Of a DNA stretch of 39,170 nt, positions 9,168-16,646 are shown piece by piece. The notes under the pieces were generated by a model. It worked only from the letters and a program-made list of their open reading frames with translations, was not told the DNA's origin and ran no database searches. Positions within the stretch are counted from its first letter, which is position 1. Every line of letters starts with the position of its first letter. This DNA comes from Leptospirales bacterium (GTDB lineage: Bacteria; Spirochaetota; Leptospiria; Leptospirales; Leptonemataceae): positions 1 to 39,170 of the forward strand of contig JAEUSB010000096.1 of assembly GCA_016788865.1 (NCBI GenBank), in the 5' to 3' direction. A program made the position numbers and the translations under genes.

Positions 9168-9983
9168 TCAAGTCGGCCAGGGTGATCCCGGTCTTCCAAA
9201 GCGTGTGCCGGCGCTGAACTTCAGTCCAAACCGGGTATCAAGGATTTCAAGCAGCTCTTCTGCGGTGCCAATGTGGTGGGTTTTTGCAAGCCCATTCTTC
9301 TCGCGCACGCTCAGTTCGTCGTTGAGAATTGTCACTCGACGTCCTTCTTCAAGGGATCGAGCAACCATGAGTCGGTTGAGGAAATGTGAATCCGGATGTC
9401 GGTTTGTAAACCAGTTTGCAAGCTCTCTGTCAATAGGCGGCATCCCCTCAAGCGTGAATTCGCAAACATCATTCCATTCAGAACCGAATTTTACCTGATG
9501 GAACCAGATCGGATCTTCTTGAACAATCCGTCTGGGTTCATGCGCTGTTGTTTGTTCGTCTGCGCTGTTTAGTCGAATTGCAGTGGTAAGCGAACAGCCA
9601 CCTACGCCCACGTCTGCTAGCCACACTTCGTCTTCAATTTCCACACGGACAAACATGTGGGTTCGCGGTGGTATAAAATCCCTCTGTCGTCCAAGTCTGA
9701 CACGCGCACTCAGAGCGGACGCCTTGAAACCCAGGGACTCGAGCACTGTGAGAAGGAGCCCGTTTTGCTCAAAGCAGTACCCGCCGCGATGCCCTGTAAC
9801 GAGCTTCTGGAAAATGCTATCGAAGTCCAGCTTGATGTCCCGGCCCAGCAATACGTCCAGATTTTCAAAGGGAATAGCCCGGACGTGAGCCTCGGAAATC
9901 CCGTTCAATGCCGCGAGGGTGGGCGTGCGTGGGCCATGGTAATTGATTCTTTCAAAGTAGGCATCGAGCTCGCTTCCCTTCAT
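9168..9983 (-). CDS. nat: Arylamine N-acetyltransferase
   Basis: NAT enzymes move an acetyl group from acetyl-CoA to arylamines, hydrazines or hydroxylamines through a Cys-His-Asp triad in the cytoplasm. Counted from the ATG at 9983, all three residues are visible at the family positions: Cys70 in RGGYCFEQN, His109 in RTHMFVRV and Asp124 in LADVGVGG (close to the Salmonella triad at 69/107/122). The 271-residue length is typical. The frame extends upstream to a GTG at 10031, but the added 16 residues do not resemble the family and MKGSELDAYFERI is a normal NAT start. It is read in the same direction as, and just upstream of, the giant repeat gene, but nothing suggests a functional tie. In some bacteria NATs instead act in antibiotic or lipid pathways, so the natural substrate is open. 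Confidence 0.95.
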   Translation of the reverse strand: MKGSELDAYFERINYHGPRTPTLAALNGISEAHVRAIPFENLDVLLGRDIKLDFDSIFQKLVTGHRGGYCFEQNGLLLTVLESLGFKASALSARVRLGRQRDFIPPRTHMFVRVEIEDEVWLADVGVGGCSLTTAIRLNSADEQTTAHEPRRIVQEDPIWFHQVKFGSEWNDVCEFTLEGMPPIDRELANWFTNRHPDSHFLNRLMVARSLEEGRRVTILNDELSVREKNGLAKTHHIGTAEELLEILDTRFGLKFSAGTRFGRPGSPWPT

Positions 9984-10098
9984 TGTAACCACTTCGCGGC
10001 CAGGGCCGGATTTTCCGAACTTTTTTTGCACTGAGTCAAAGGGTTCGCCCCCTGGGGCTTAGAATGGCCTGGATCAGGAGCAAACAGACCGAGAATGA

Positions 10099-10127
10099 TT
10101 GACAGATGTGTCGTCTCTATATATATG
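10099..10127 (+). promoter_or_regulatory. Sigma70-like promoter abutting the propeller lipoprotein start
   Basis: A consensus TTGACA (10099-10104) is followed by a TATATATATG run (10118-10127), allowing -10 hexamers at spacers of 13, 15 or 17 bp. The ATG lies at 10132, so transcription would begin within a few bases of the start codon. Inferred from sequence only. Confidence 0.45.
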
Positions 10128-10131
10128 AGTC

Positions 10132-11310
10132 ATGCACCGATTTTTCTTACGTTATGCGCTTTTGATCCTGGTGCTTGGCACTGTTTCCTCGTGCCGCTTT
10201 CGCAACAATTGTTCGTCCGTTGATCTGGTCTGCAATCCACTTCTGGCCGCTTTGCTGTACACGCGCGTGCAGGTGCCAAAATTCGTACTGATTGCAAATG
10301 CCGGGACCAACAACGTTTCTGTTTTCCGGATTAACCCAACGACCGGGGGACTGACGGCCGTACAGGGTTCACCATTCGCCGCGGGTACCGCACCGCGCTT
10401 CACCGCTGTGGATCCAACGGGTTCATTCGTATACGTGGTTGGCAATGGAGGCACAGTCTTTGGATACACGATCGATATCAGCACGGGATTTCTTACGCCT
10501 ATGAGTGGCTCGCCGTTTGCCGGAGGGGCAACTTTGTACTCCGCCACAATTCATCCTTCCGGTCGATTTTTGTACGCTGGCTCGGACTCGGCTGGATCCA
10601 TATATGGCTATTCGATAGGATCTTCCGGTAGTCTCACAGCCTTGAGCGGCTCTCCTTTTTCGGCACCAGCGAATCCCGCCGGGGTAACGGCAGAGCCTTC
10701 CGGGCGATTTCTGTTTGCGGGGATAAACAATACTCCCAATGGTCGCGTCGCGGTCTTTTCCATCGACAGCACCGGTGGGCTATCGCAAGTCAGCGGCTCG
10801 CCGTTTGTTTGTGGAGATGACACCCTCTCTGTCACTACGGACCTGGCCGGTCGATTCATCTATGGAGTGAACTACTTCTCAACAAACGTTTTTGGTTACG
10901 TGATGAATGCATCCGGATCGCTCACGCAGGTTTCCGGCTCCCCGTTTGCGGCCGGCTCTGCATCGGCGTTTGTTACGGTGGATCCTGCCGGTCGGTTTGC
11001 GTACGTCGCAAACAGCGGTGACGCCTCTGGCTTGCTGGCTGTGTCTGGTTATACAATCAATCAATCGACAGGAGCGCTCACCCAGGTCACGGGATCGCCG
11101 TTTGCAGCAGGAGCAAATCCCATTGGAGTTGCGACCGACCCTCATGGAAAGTTTCTTTATTCTGCAAACACGGCATCGAACAACGTTTCCGCATTTACAA
11201 TCGATCAGACCACCGGCATCATAACGACTGTTGCGGGATCGCCGTACGTAGCAGCTGGCGGATCACCGCAGCCATTTGCTGTGACGATTCTTTCCAGATA
11301 TGAGTTTTGA
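10132..11310 (+). CDS. Beta-propeller lipoprotein (YncE/lactonase-like repeats)
   Basis: This 392-residue exported protein has a signal peptide ending in a good lipobox (VSSC, lipidated Cys21). A short Cys-containing linker follows (CSSVDLVCNP), of a type often seen in leptospiral lipoproteins. The mature part is built of roughly seven near-identical blades of 45-50 residues, each with (S/T)GxL(T/S)xxxGSPF(A/V)xG and then a DPxGRFxY(V/G)xN strand. This is the seven-bladed propeller seen in the YncE and 6-phosphogluconolactonase-like families. Those families bind ligands or proteins, or are simply secreted scaffolds; no active site for lactone hydrolysis can be named. The alpha/beta hydrolase gene follows 34 bp downstream on the same strand, so co-transcription is possible. 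Confidence 0.85.
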   Translation: MHRFFLRYALLILVLGTVSSCRFRNNCSSVDLVCNPLLAALLYTRVQVPKFVLIANAGTNNVSVFRINPTTGGLTAVQGSPFAAGTAPRFTAVDPTGSFVYVVGNGGTVFGYTIDISTGFLTPMSGSPFAGGATLYSATIHPSGRFLYAGSDSAGSIYGYSIGSSGSLTALSGSPFSAPANPAGVTAEPSGRFLFAGINNTPNGRVAVFSIDSTGGLSQVSGSPFVCGDDTLSVTTDLAGRFIYGVNYFSTNVFGYVMNASGSLTQVSGSPFAAGSASAFVTVDPAGRFAYVANSGDASGLLAVSGYTINQSTGALTQVTGSPFAAGANPIGVATDPHGKFLYSANTASNNVSAFTIDQTTGIITTVAGSPYVAAGGSPQPFAVTILSRYEF

Positions 11311-11344
11311 AGACGTGCGCAAATAGAATCAACAGGGTGTTTGA

Positions 11345-12205
11345 ATGACGATTTCGAGCTGGAAAGAAGTAGGGAAGTATGTTAGTATCGAAGGCAACTC
11401 ACTCTTCGTGAATGATACGGGCAGCGCTCAGAACACGATTGTGATCCTTCATGGATATCCAACTTCATCTTATGACTACCGTGCAGTGCTTCCCATTCTC
11501 TCGAAGAATTTCCGGGTTGTGATTCACGATCACCTGGGATTCGGCCTGTCTGACAAACCGGTTGACTATTCCTATTCGCTCATTGAGCAGACCGATCGCG
11601 CGCTTTTGCTCTGGATGAAGCTCGGAATTACGCACGCGCACCTGGTCGCGCACGACTATGGAACCAGCGTTGCAACAGAAATCATAGCGCGCCGAAACAT
11701 GGGATTTGAGCCGGTAAAACTGGATTCATTGACTCTCTGCAATGGCTCTGTTCACATTGAACTGGCGCGGCTGAGACTCATTCAAAAGTTGCTCCGCAAC
11801 AAGACAATAGGACCTCTGATAGCCCGACTCAGCAGTAAACGCATTTTTAGAAAGAACATGCGTGAGTTGTGGTTTGACAAAAGCAAACTTTCAGAAGAGG
11901 AAATCGACGCCATGTGGGAGCTGCTGACCATCAATAACGGCAAGAGCGCGCTTCCTCGGATTACACAATATTTGCGCGAGCGCGAGCTATACTGGCACCG
12001 CTGGGTGGGCGCGCTGAAAAAGAGCACACTGAAATCAAACATCCTCTGGGGTAACAATGATCCCATAACTGGAGGCGACATTGCCCGCGTTCATCACGCT
12101 GAGATGCCCGGCAGCAAGCTCAGAATCCTTGATAATATTGGTCACTATCCAATGATCGAGAATCCGGAGCTTTGGGCGCGCGAGCTGCTTGACCTGCTCG
12201 GCTGA
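11345..12205 (+). CDS. Alpha/beta hydrolase, haloalkane-dehalogenase/MEST-like
   Basis: A 286-residue soluble alpha/beta-hydrolase without a signal peptide. The oxyanion-hole motif HGYPTSS is at residues 36-42, followed by HDHLGFGLSDKP. The nucleophile elbow AHDYGTS puts Asp104 as nucleophile, as in haloalkane dehalogenases and epoxide hydrolases rather than Ser esterases. A likely acid is Asp239 (WGNND) and the catalytic base His267 (IGHYPMIENPE). The closest pattern I know is the MEST/haloalkane dehalogenase-like group (HGFPTSS, LGFGLSDKP, HDYG). The substrate cannot be deduced. A weak AACAGGG ribosome site precedes the ATG. It lies between the propeller lipoprotein and the ArsR-type regulator. 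Confidence 0.85.
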   Translation: MTISSWKEVGKYVSIEGNSLFVNDTGSAQNTIVILHGYPTSSYDYRAVLPILSKNFRVVIHDHLGFGLSDKPVDYSYSLIEQTDRALLLWMKLGITHAHLVAHDYGTSVATEIIARRNMGFEPVKLDSLTLCNGSVHIELARLRLIQKLLRNKTIGPLIARLSSKRIFRKNMRELWFDKSKLSEEEIDAMWELLTINNGKSALPRITQYLRERELYWHRWVGALKKSTLKSNILWGNNDPITGGDIARVHHAEMPGSKLRILDNIGHYPMIENPELWARELLDLLG

Positions 12206-12273
12206 CCTGGTCAAAGCCTTTAGCATGGAGCCGACGCCATTTTATTGTGGACGGCGCTTTCTGCTTTGATATA

Positions 12274-12295
12274 TTGACAAATATAGATATGTCAA
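12274..12295. promoter_or_regulatory. ArsR-family operator-like palindrome overlapping the regulator's start codon
   Basis: A perfect inverted repeat, TTGACA-N10-TGTCAA, with spacer AATATAGATA. The same 22-bp element, with two changes, recurs at 12626-12647. The regulator's ATG (12289-12291) lies inside the element and a TATATT -10-like box overlaps its left end (12270-12275). Self-repression is the natural reading. Confidence 0.7.
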
Positions 12296-12585
12296 AGCGT
12301 CCCCTGATCGATCGAGAGCTTCAGGTATTCCTGGATGCGGTTTCCGGCGAGAGCCGCCAGCGTATTCTCATGTCCTTCTTGAACGGCAAAGAACGCGCCG
12401 TTAGCGAGCTTGTAGAAGGTTCGGGCCTGGGGCAATCCACGATTTCCATACAGCTTGGTATCCTGTACCGCGCAGGACTGCTTCTGCGCAGAAAGCAAGG
12501 GAAGGAAGTGTACTACCGTCCGGATCGACTCCGCATAATCACGATGGTCGACAAACTCAGTTCATTCTTAAAGGGTTGCTGCTAG
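12289..12585 (+). CDS. ArsR/SmtB-family winged-helix repressor (non-arsenic-operon copy)
   Basis: A 98-residue protein with the ArsR fold: RQRILMSFLNGKERAVSELVE followed by the recognition helix STISIQLGILYRAGLL and the wing RKQGKEVYYRP. The metal-binding ELCVCDL-type Cys pair of true arsenic sensors is absent from helix 3; the only cysteines are a terminal CC pair, so the ligand may not be a metal. An in-frame GTG at 12247 would add 14 residues, but the added part does not resemble the family. Neither start has a Shine-Dalgarno; the ATG sits inside the operator-like palindrome, which would fit a leaderless message. The same palindrome precedes the next gene, so this protein likely controls both itself and the hydroxylase-like gene. 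Confidence 0.85.
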   Translation: MSKRPLIDRELQVFLDAVSGESRQRILMSFLNGKERAVSELVEGSGLGQSTISIQLGILYRAGLLLRRKQGKEVYYRPDRLRIITMVDKLSSFLKGCC

Positions 12586-12625
12586 TCTGAGCGCGAGCAA
12601 AAACATTCAGGTGCGAACAACATAT

Positions 12626-12647
12626 TGAAAAATATAGATATATCAAT
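12626..12647. promoter_or_regulatory. Second copy of the ArsR-type operator, upstream of the hydroxylase-like gene
   Basis: TTGAAA-N10-TATCAA with the identical spacer AATATAGATA; the outer bases extend the symmetry to ATATTGA...TCAATAT (12623-12650). The left arm also reads as a -35 with TATAAA (12648-12653) 16 bp downstream. Matching the element at 12274-12295 in 20 of 22 positions strongly implies one binding protein. Confidence 0.75.
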
Positions 12648-12663
12648 ATAAAAGAGGTGAAAA

Positions 12664-13524
12664 ATGGATTCGAATACGAATGCTAAATGGTTTCCGGTGC
12701 TGGTGCAGCGAGCAGGTTTTCCGCTACTGCTCGGTGTCTACGCAATCGGTCTTTATTTGATGCCGGCACTGGGTGTTCCCTTGTTGCTCGGTGCCGGTGT
12801 GCTGGGATTTTTCATTGAAAAGCGGCTACCGTATCATTCGCGCTGGCAGGGAATCAAGGACGATTCAAGACTCGATGGCGCTTTCACAGTGTTGACAATG
12901 ATCGTTTCTGTTGCTGTCAAAGGTGGGCTAACTTTAGTGCTGGCTCATTTAAGTTTTGAATTGCGTTTCTGGCCCGCGCTGCCCCTGCCGCTTTCGATCT
13001 TGCTTGCGTTAATTGTCTCAAGCTTTGGTCCGTATGTTCTGCACCGAGCTTCGCATGAATGGAGCGACGTGCTCTGGCAAATTCACGCAGTGCATCATGC
13101 TCCGGAACGAGTCTACTCACTGAACGCGATGCGCGCGCATCCACTAAACGCCGCCTGGAACGTAATTGCCGGGCTCGGTCCACTCTTGCTGCTGGGTGCA
13201 GACTCACAGACGATCCTGATTGCCGGCGGGCTAAACAACTTTTTCTCAATCTTCAATCACATGAATATCAACTTCAGGAATCCCCTTCTGTCCGTTCTTC
13301 TGAATACTGCGGAGCTGCATCGCTGGCACCATTCTGCACGACGGGAATACGGGGACAGCAACTATAGTTCAGGCGCTCTTACGTTCTGGGATCATGCATT
13401 CGGAACATGGAAGCTTCCAGTGCAGAAGTTTGCGTGGCAGGATGCGGGGCTGTACTCTGGAAAGACGTTTCCGAGTCAGTCTCTATCCAGGCAATTGCTC
13501 CGTCCGCTTTGCAGGTGCGCCTAA
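12664..13524 (+). CDS. Membrane fatty acid hydroxylase / sterol desaturase superfamily protein
   Basis: This 286-residue integral membrane protein has several hydrophobic segments (about residues 18-50, 72-100, 105-126 and 160-195). It carries the histidine boxes of the di-iron hydroxylase superfamily: HRASH (127-131), HAVHH (141-145) and HRWHH (219-223), with an extra NHMN near 199. Members hydroxylate or desaturate lipid chains, sterols or carotenoids using O2 and two iron atoms at the membrane. AGAGGTGA lies just before the ATG. Position behind an ArsR-type repressor with a shared operator suggests that expression is inducible. The substrate is not determinable; a fatty-acid or sterol-like lipid is the family default. 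Confidence 0.85.
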   Translation: MDSNTNAKWFPVLVQRAGFPLLLGVYAIGLYLMPALGVPLLLGAGVLGFFIEKRLPYHSRWQGIKDDSRLDGAFTVLTMIVSVAVKGGLTLVLAHLSFELRFWPALPLPLSILLALIVSSFGPYVLHRASHEWSDVLWQIHAVHHAPERVYSLNAMRAHPLNAAWNVIAGLGPLLLLGADSQTILIAGGLNNFFSIFNHMNINFRNPLLSVLLNTAELHRWHHSARREYGDSNYSSGALTFWDHAFGTWKLPVQKFAWQDAGLYSGKTFPSQSLSRQLLRPLCRCA

Positions 13525-13541
13525 AGAAAGTTACAAAGTTA

Positions 13542-13560
13542 GGCCGCGGTTCTCGCGGCC
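13542..13560 (-). terminator. Hairpin between convergent genes, probable end of the ars operon
   Basis: GGCCGCG (13542-13548) pairs with CGCGGCC (13554-13560) around a 5-base loop. Reading leftward (minus strand) it is followed by a T-rich stretch, so it could terminate the arsM message. On the plus strand no T-run follows. Convergent placement supports the role. Confidence 0.5.
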
Positions 13561-13598
13561 ATCGCGTTAGAGTCTCGATCGGCTGATGTATCTTGTCT

Positions 13599-14582
13599 TT
13601 AAGAGCAACCGCAACCGGAGGAACCAGACGCTTTTGCTTCTTCATCCTTCACGCAGCAGGCGTCCTCGTTTGTTTTTGGTGGTCCACCGCAGCAGGAGCT
13701 TGCGGCTTTCTGATCCGGAGCCGCTTGACTTGCTTTCATCCAGGGAAACACGTTATTTGGCTTTGATGCTGGCCTGGTTGCTGTTACGGTAATGCTCTTA
13801 ATTCCCATGTCCAAGGCATGAAACTCACTGAGTTGTTCCGGCGTAAGATACGTCGCCAGGATATCGTCCGGAATGGTTATGTTTTTTTCCTTTAAAAGGG
13901 AGATGCCCTGGAAGCCTCGCTCCACAATCAAACCAAGGTATTCGCGTTTCTGCATTGCGCCAGAAACGCAACCGGCGTAGAGCTCGGCGGCCTTACGCAG
14001 TTCTTCGGGAAGTTGTCCGTCGAGCACAATATCTGAAATCGTGAAGTGTCCGCCTGGCTTGAGGACGCGGTAGATCTCGGCGAATGCCTTTGTCTTGTCA
14101 GGCACAAGGTTCAAAACGCAGTTGCTCAGTACTACATCTGCGATTGCATCCTTAAGCGGAAGATCCTCGATCTCACCGCGAACGAAATCAACGTTCTCAA
14201 AACCGAGCTTTGCGTTGTTCGAGCGAGCCTTCTCGAGCATGGCGGGAGTCATATCTACTCCAATCACTCGGCCGGGTTCACCTGTTTGCGCTCGCGCGAT
14301 GAAAGCATCGTTTCCCGCACCTGAGCCCAGGTCAACGACGGTGTCCCCGGTCCGGATTCCCGAGAATTGTGTCGGAATGCCGCAACCAAGCCCAAGGTCC
14401 GCGTCGGGATTGTATCCGGGCATTGTTGCGTAGTCTTCGCCGGCCATCATGAAGGACGACTGTACCCCGGAACAGGGGCCGGACCCGCAACAGGCTGTTG
14501 TGCTTTCATCCCGCGGTAATGTTGCTATCTTGCTGTACGCATCGCGCACGACTTGCTTTAGATTTTCTGCTGTGTTACTCAT
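13599..14582 (-). CDS. arsM: Arsenite S-adenosylmethionine methyltransferase
   Basis: ArsM methylates arsenite with S-adenosylmethionine to methyl- and dimethylarsenicals in the cytoplasm. The Rossmann SAM site is VVDLGSGAGND (82-92) followed by VIGVDMTPAMLEKAR. The three As(III)-binding cysteines of the family are present: Cys67 (GLGCG), Cys155 (VLSNCVLN) and Cys205 (YAGCVSGA). An N-terminal CCGSGPC (31-37) and a C-terminal Cys-rich tail (pairs at 297/298 and 309/310, then CGC at 324-326) add more thiols, which could bind or pass on arsenic. TGAGGTT stands 8 bases before the ATG. It is the last gene of the operon, 63 bp after acr3. The length of 327 residues is normal with the tail. Confidence 0.95.
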   Translation of the reverse strand: MSNTAENLKQVVRDAYSKIATLPRDESTTACCGSGPCSGVQSSFMMAGEDYATMPGYNPDADLGLGCGIPTQFSGIRTGDTVVDLGSGAGNDAFIARAQTGEPGRVIGVDMTPAMLEKARSNNAKLGFENVDFVRGEIEDLPLKDAIADVVLSNCVLNLVPDKTKAFAEIYRVLKPGGHFTISDIVLDGQLPEELRKAAELYAGCVSGAMQKREYLGLIVERGFQGISLLKEKNITIPDDILATYLTPEQLSEFHALDMGIKSITVTATRPASKPNNVFPWMKASQAAPDQKAASSCCGGPPKTNEDACCVKDEEAKASGSSGCGCS

Positions 14583-14645
14583 TTCTTAGAACCTCATTAA
14601 TCGTTAATCGTAATTATACGATCAATAGTCTCAAAGGCAAGAGAT

Positions 14646-15728
14646 TTATTTGCTGGCGGGAGTCTTTTCAGGCCCGACCCGGTTGAACCAATCTCTGGAG
14701 TTGTTGCAGGCGTAGCACACGGAAAGCATGACCGGAACTTCAACAAGAACTCCCACAACTGTAGCGAGAGCAGCGCCTGATCCTGCGCCAAAGAGAGTGA
14801 TCGCCACAGCGACGGCAAGTTCAAAGAAATTGCTTGCTCCTATCAATGCCCCTGGGGCCGCCACTGCATGCTCCACACTGAAGAAACGCATAAGGAAGTA
14901 CGTCAGTCCTGCGTTAAAGTATACCTGGATGGTGATTGGTATGGCGAGGAGGGCCACAGCAAACCAACGTTCGAGTAAGTTGTGCGCCTGAAACGCAAAG
15001 ATCAGTACTAACGTGGCGAGCAGAGCGATAACTGCAATTGGTTGAAATCGCGGGAGGAACGAGTTTTCAAACCATTCCGCACCTCGCGCACGAAGAAGAA
15101 GTGTCCTGGTTACGACGCCCGCGGCCAGTGGAACAACAATGAAGACGGTGACTGACGTTAGTAGTACGACCGGAGGAATGACGACACCGCTTACGCCGCA
15201 CAGTAGCATGACGATGGGCGCAAACAAGAGCAGCATAATCAGATCGTTTACAGCGACCTGGACAAGCGTGTAGACAGGATCACCATTGGTCAGATACGAC
15301 CAGACAAAGACCATGGCAGTGCACGGTGCTGCAGCAAGTATGATCAGTCCCGCCGTATATTCATTCGCAAGGTCCGGTCCAATCCATGGACTGAACAGGA
15401 TTTTGATGAACAACAGGGCCAGAAGTGCCATTCCAAACGGTTTCACGAGCCAATTTACAAAAAGGGTGATCAGGATTCCGCGCGGCTTTTTGCCTACTTC
15501 AGAAATGGCCCCAAAGTCAACCTTCAGCATCATGGGAAAGATCATAAGCCAGATTAAGATCGCAATAGGACCATTTACTTGAGAACCTTTAACAAACTCC
15601 AGTTGATTGAGATACGTTGCCGCGCCAGGAAACGTTATGCCCAGTCCAAGGCCGGCCAGCATGCAAAGAAATACCCAGAGCGAAAGATACCTTTCAAACA
15701 GTCCCAGTCGTCGGGCCGCAGGCTTCAA
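14646..15728 (-). CDS. acr3: ACR3-family arsenite efflux permease
   Basis: Acr3 exports As(OH)3/arsenite, driven by the proton gradient, through a ten-helix membrane protein. The 360 residues show about ten hydrophobic segments and the family signatures: FPMMLKVDFGAI, the essential Cys in AAPCTAMVFVWS, the following YTLVQVAVNDLIM, and GASNFFELAVA near the C-terminus. Its ATG overlaps the arsC stop codon by four bases (ATGA), implying translational coupling, so reduced arsenite made by ArsC would be exported by a co-made pump. No ArsA ATPase is encoded nearby, as is usual for Acr3. Confidence 0.97.
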   Translation of the reverse strand: MKPAARRLGLFERYLSLWVFLCMLAGLGLGITFPGAATYLNQLEFVKGSQVNGPIAILIWLMIFPMMLKVDFGAISEVGKKPRGILITLFVNWLVKPFGMALLALLFIKILFSPWIGPDLANEYTAGLIILAAAPCTAMVFVWSYLTNGDPVYTLVQVAVNDLIMLLLFAPIVMLLCGVSGVVIPPVVLLTSVTVFIVVPLAAGVVTRTLLLRARGAEWFENSFLPRFQPIAVIALLATLVLIFAFQAHNLLERWFAVALLAIPITIQVYFNAGLTYFLMRFFSVEHAVAAPGALIGASNFFELAVAVAITLFGAGSGAALATVVGVLVEVPVMLSVCYACNNSRDWFNRVGPEKTPASK

Positions 15729-16243
15729 ACAGTAGTCCCTATTTCTTCAATCTTCTTCTGAAGAGCTTGATCTTTTAGATTTTCCAATGGCAAGCTTGCC
15801 AACAATTCGATGCGCTTGCGCAACACTAAAAATGCCTCCTGGAAAATGCGATACACTTCTTCATCCGTTCCCCTGGCCAACGCCGGATCGTCCAGGCCCC
15901 AATGCGCGGTGGCCGGTTTCCCAGGAAACACGGGGCAGGCTTCCGCCATATCATCCAGTGCATTGCCGCATAACGTAAATATGAAATCTATCTGGTCCTT
16001 CTGCTTTATGAACGGCTCCCAGTTCTTGGACGCAAGGCCATCCGTCTTCATGCCGTTGTCTCTGAGAATGCGAAGGGCCATAGGATGCACGCCCTTTGTA
16101 TCCACGAATTTTGAAAGATCTGGTTTGGATCCGGCGCTGTACCCGACAAACCGATGGCCGAACATTGAGTTCACTATAGATTCCGCCATCTGGCTTCGGC
16201 AGGAGTTGCCGGTGCAAAGGAACAAAATACTGAGTTTATCCAT
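15725..16243 (-). CDS. arsC: Arsenate reductase, low-molecular-weight phosphatase type
   Basis: This ArsC class reduces arsenate to arsenite using the protein-tyrosine-phosphatase loop, with electrons from thioredoxin or a small thiol. The N-terminal P-loop CTGNSCRS (Cys10, Cys15) is intact. Two further cysteines, Cys92 (FTLCGNA) and Cys103 (EACPVFPG), are placed to resolve the disulfide; their spacing is 11 residues rather than the 7 of the S. aureus enzyme, as in the TLCGNA-type subfamily. The 172 residues exceed the ~130 of the classical form through a C-terminal helix. It starts 12 bp after arsR and overlaps acr3 by 4 bp. Confidence 0.95.
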   Translation of the reverse strand: MDKLSILFLCTGNSCRSQMAESIVNSMFGHRFVGYSAGSKPDLSKFVDTKGVHPMALRILRDNGMKTDGLASKNWEPFIKQKDQIDFIFTLCGNALDDMAEACPVFPGKPATAHWGLDDPALARGTDEEVYRIFQEAFLVLRKRIELLASLPLENLKDQALQKKIEEIGTTV

Positions 16244-16255
16244 AAGTAATTACAA

Positions 16256-16591
16256 CTAGCAGCAATCCTGCTGCTTTTCAAAAGTTTCCATTTCTTCAAA
16301 GAAATCGTTCATCATCCCGCGAAATTTGTTCAGGGCCTTCCAATCGATGCAGTAACACGATTTGACGCCTTCCGTTTCGCCCTGGATCAGCCCGATTTGC
16401 TTGAGCTCGCGGAGATGCTGCGAGACCGTGGATTGTGCCAGGGGCATGACTTCAACAAGCTCTCCGCAGATACACTGGCCGCGTTTTGCGATTGTCTTCA
16501 GGATTCGCAGCCGGGCCGGATGCGAGATGGCTTTGGCCAGTTCAGCTAAATTCCCGAGGGCTACGGGAAACTCGCTCGACTTATTGATCAT
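16256..16591 (-). CDS. arsR: Arsenic-responsive ArsR repressor
   Basis: A 111-residue ArsR-family repressor heading the ars operon. The As(III) site is visible as Cys40-Ile-Cys42 in GQCICGELVE at the start of the DNA-reading helices, followed by the recognition helix STVSQHLRELKQIGLI; extra cysteines are Cys79, Cys81 and a terminal CC. Binding of arsenite to such a pair releases the repressor from DNA. The frame runs upstream to 16711, but those 40 residues are unlike the family and overlap the promoter, so the ATG at 16591 is preferred. No Shine-Dalgarno precedes it; a promoter -10 box lies only 8 bp upstream, suggesting a leaderless or near-leaderless message. Confidence 0.93.
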   Translation of the reverse strand: MINKSSEFPVALGNLAELAKAISHPARLRILKTIAKRGQCICGELVEVMPLAQSTVSQHLRELKQIGLIQGETEGVKSCYCIDWKALNKFRGMMNDFFEEMETFEKQQDCC

Positions 16592-16592
16592 A

Positions 16593-16627
16593 TATCGCAA
16601 GTATACGATGCTAAGCGTGAATGTCAA
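16593..16627 (-). promoter_or_regulatory. Promoter and probable operator of the ars operon
   Basis: On the minus strand TTGACA (16627-16622) and TATACT (16605-16600) are separated by 16 bp, a strong sigma70-type promoter. An imperfect palindrome, ATCG-N8-CGAT, spans the -10 box, where an ArsR dimer would block polymerase. Predicted transcription starts 2-6 bases before the arsR ATG. Confidence 0.65.
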
Positions 16628-16646
16628 CAAAAAGCAGGGCGCGTCC

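Noticed and set aside
8884..9498. Plus-strand frame of 204 codons across the giant-gene start and nat
   Set aside because: It covers the 3' end of a certain arylamine N-acetyltransferase gene on the other strand and has no recognisable domain.
10132..11310. Lactonase enzyme identity for the propeller lipoprotein
   Set aside because: Only the repeated propeller blades are visible; lactonase catalytic residues cannot be named.
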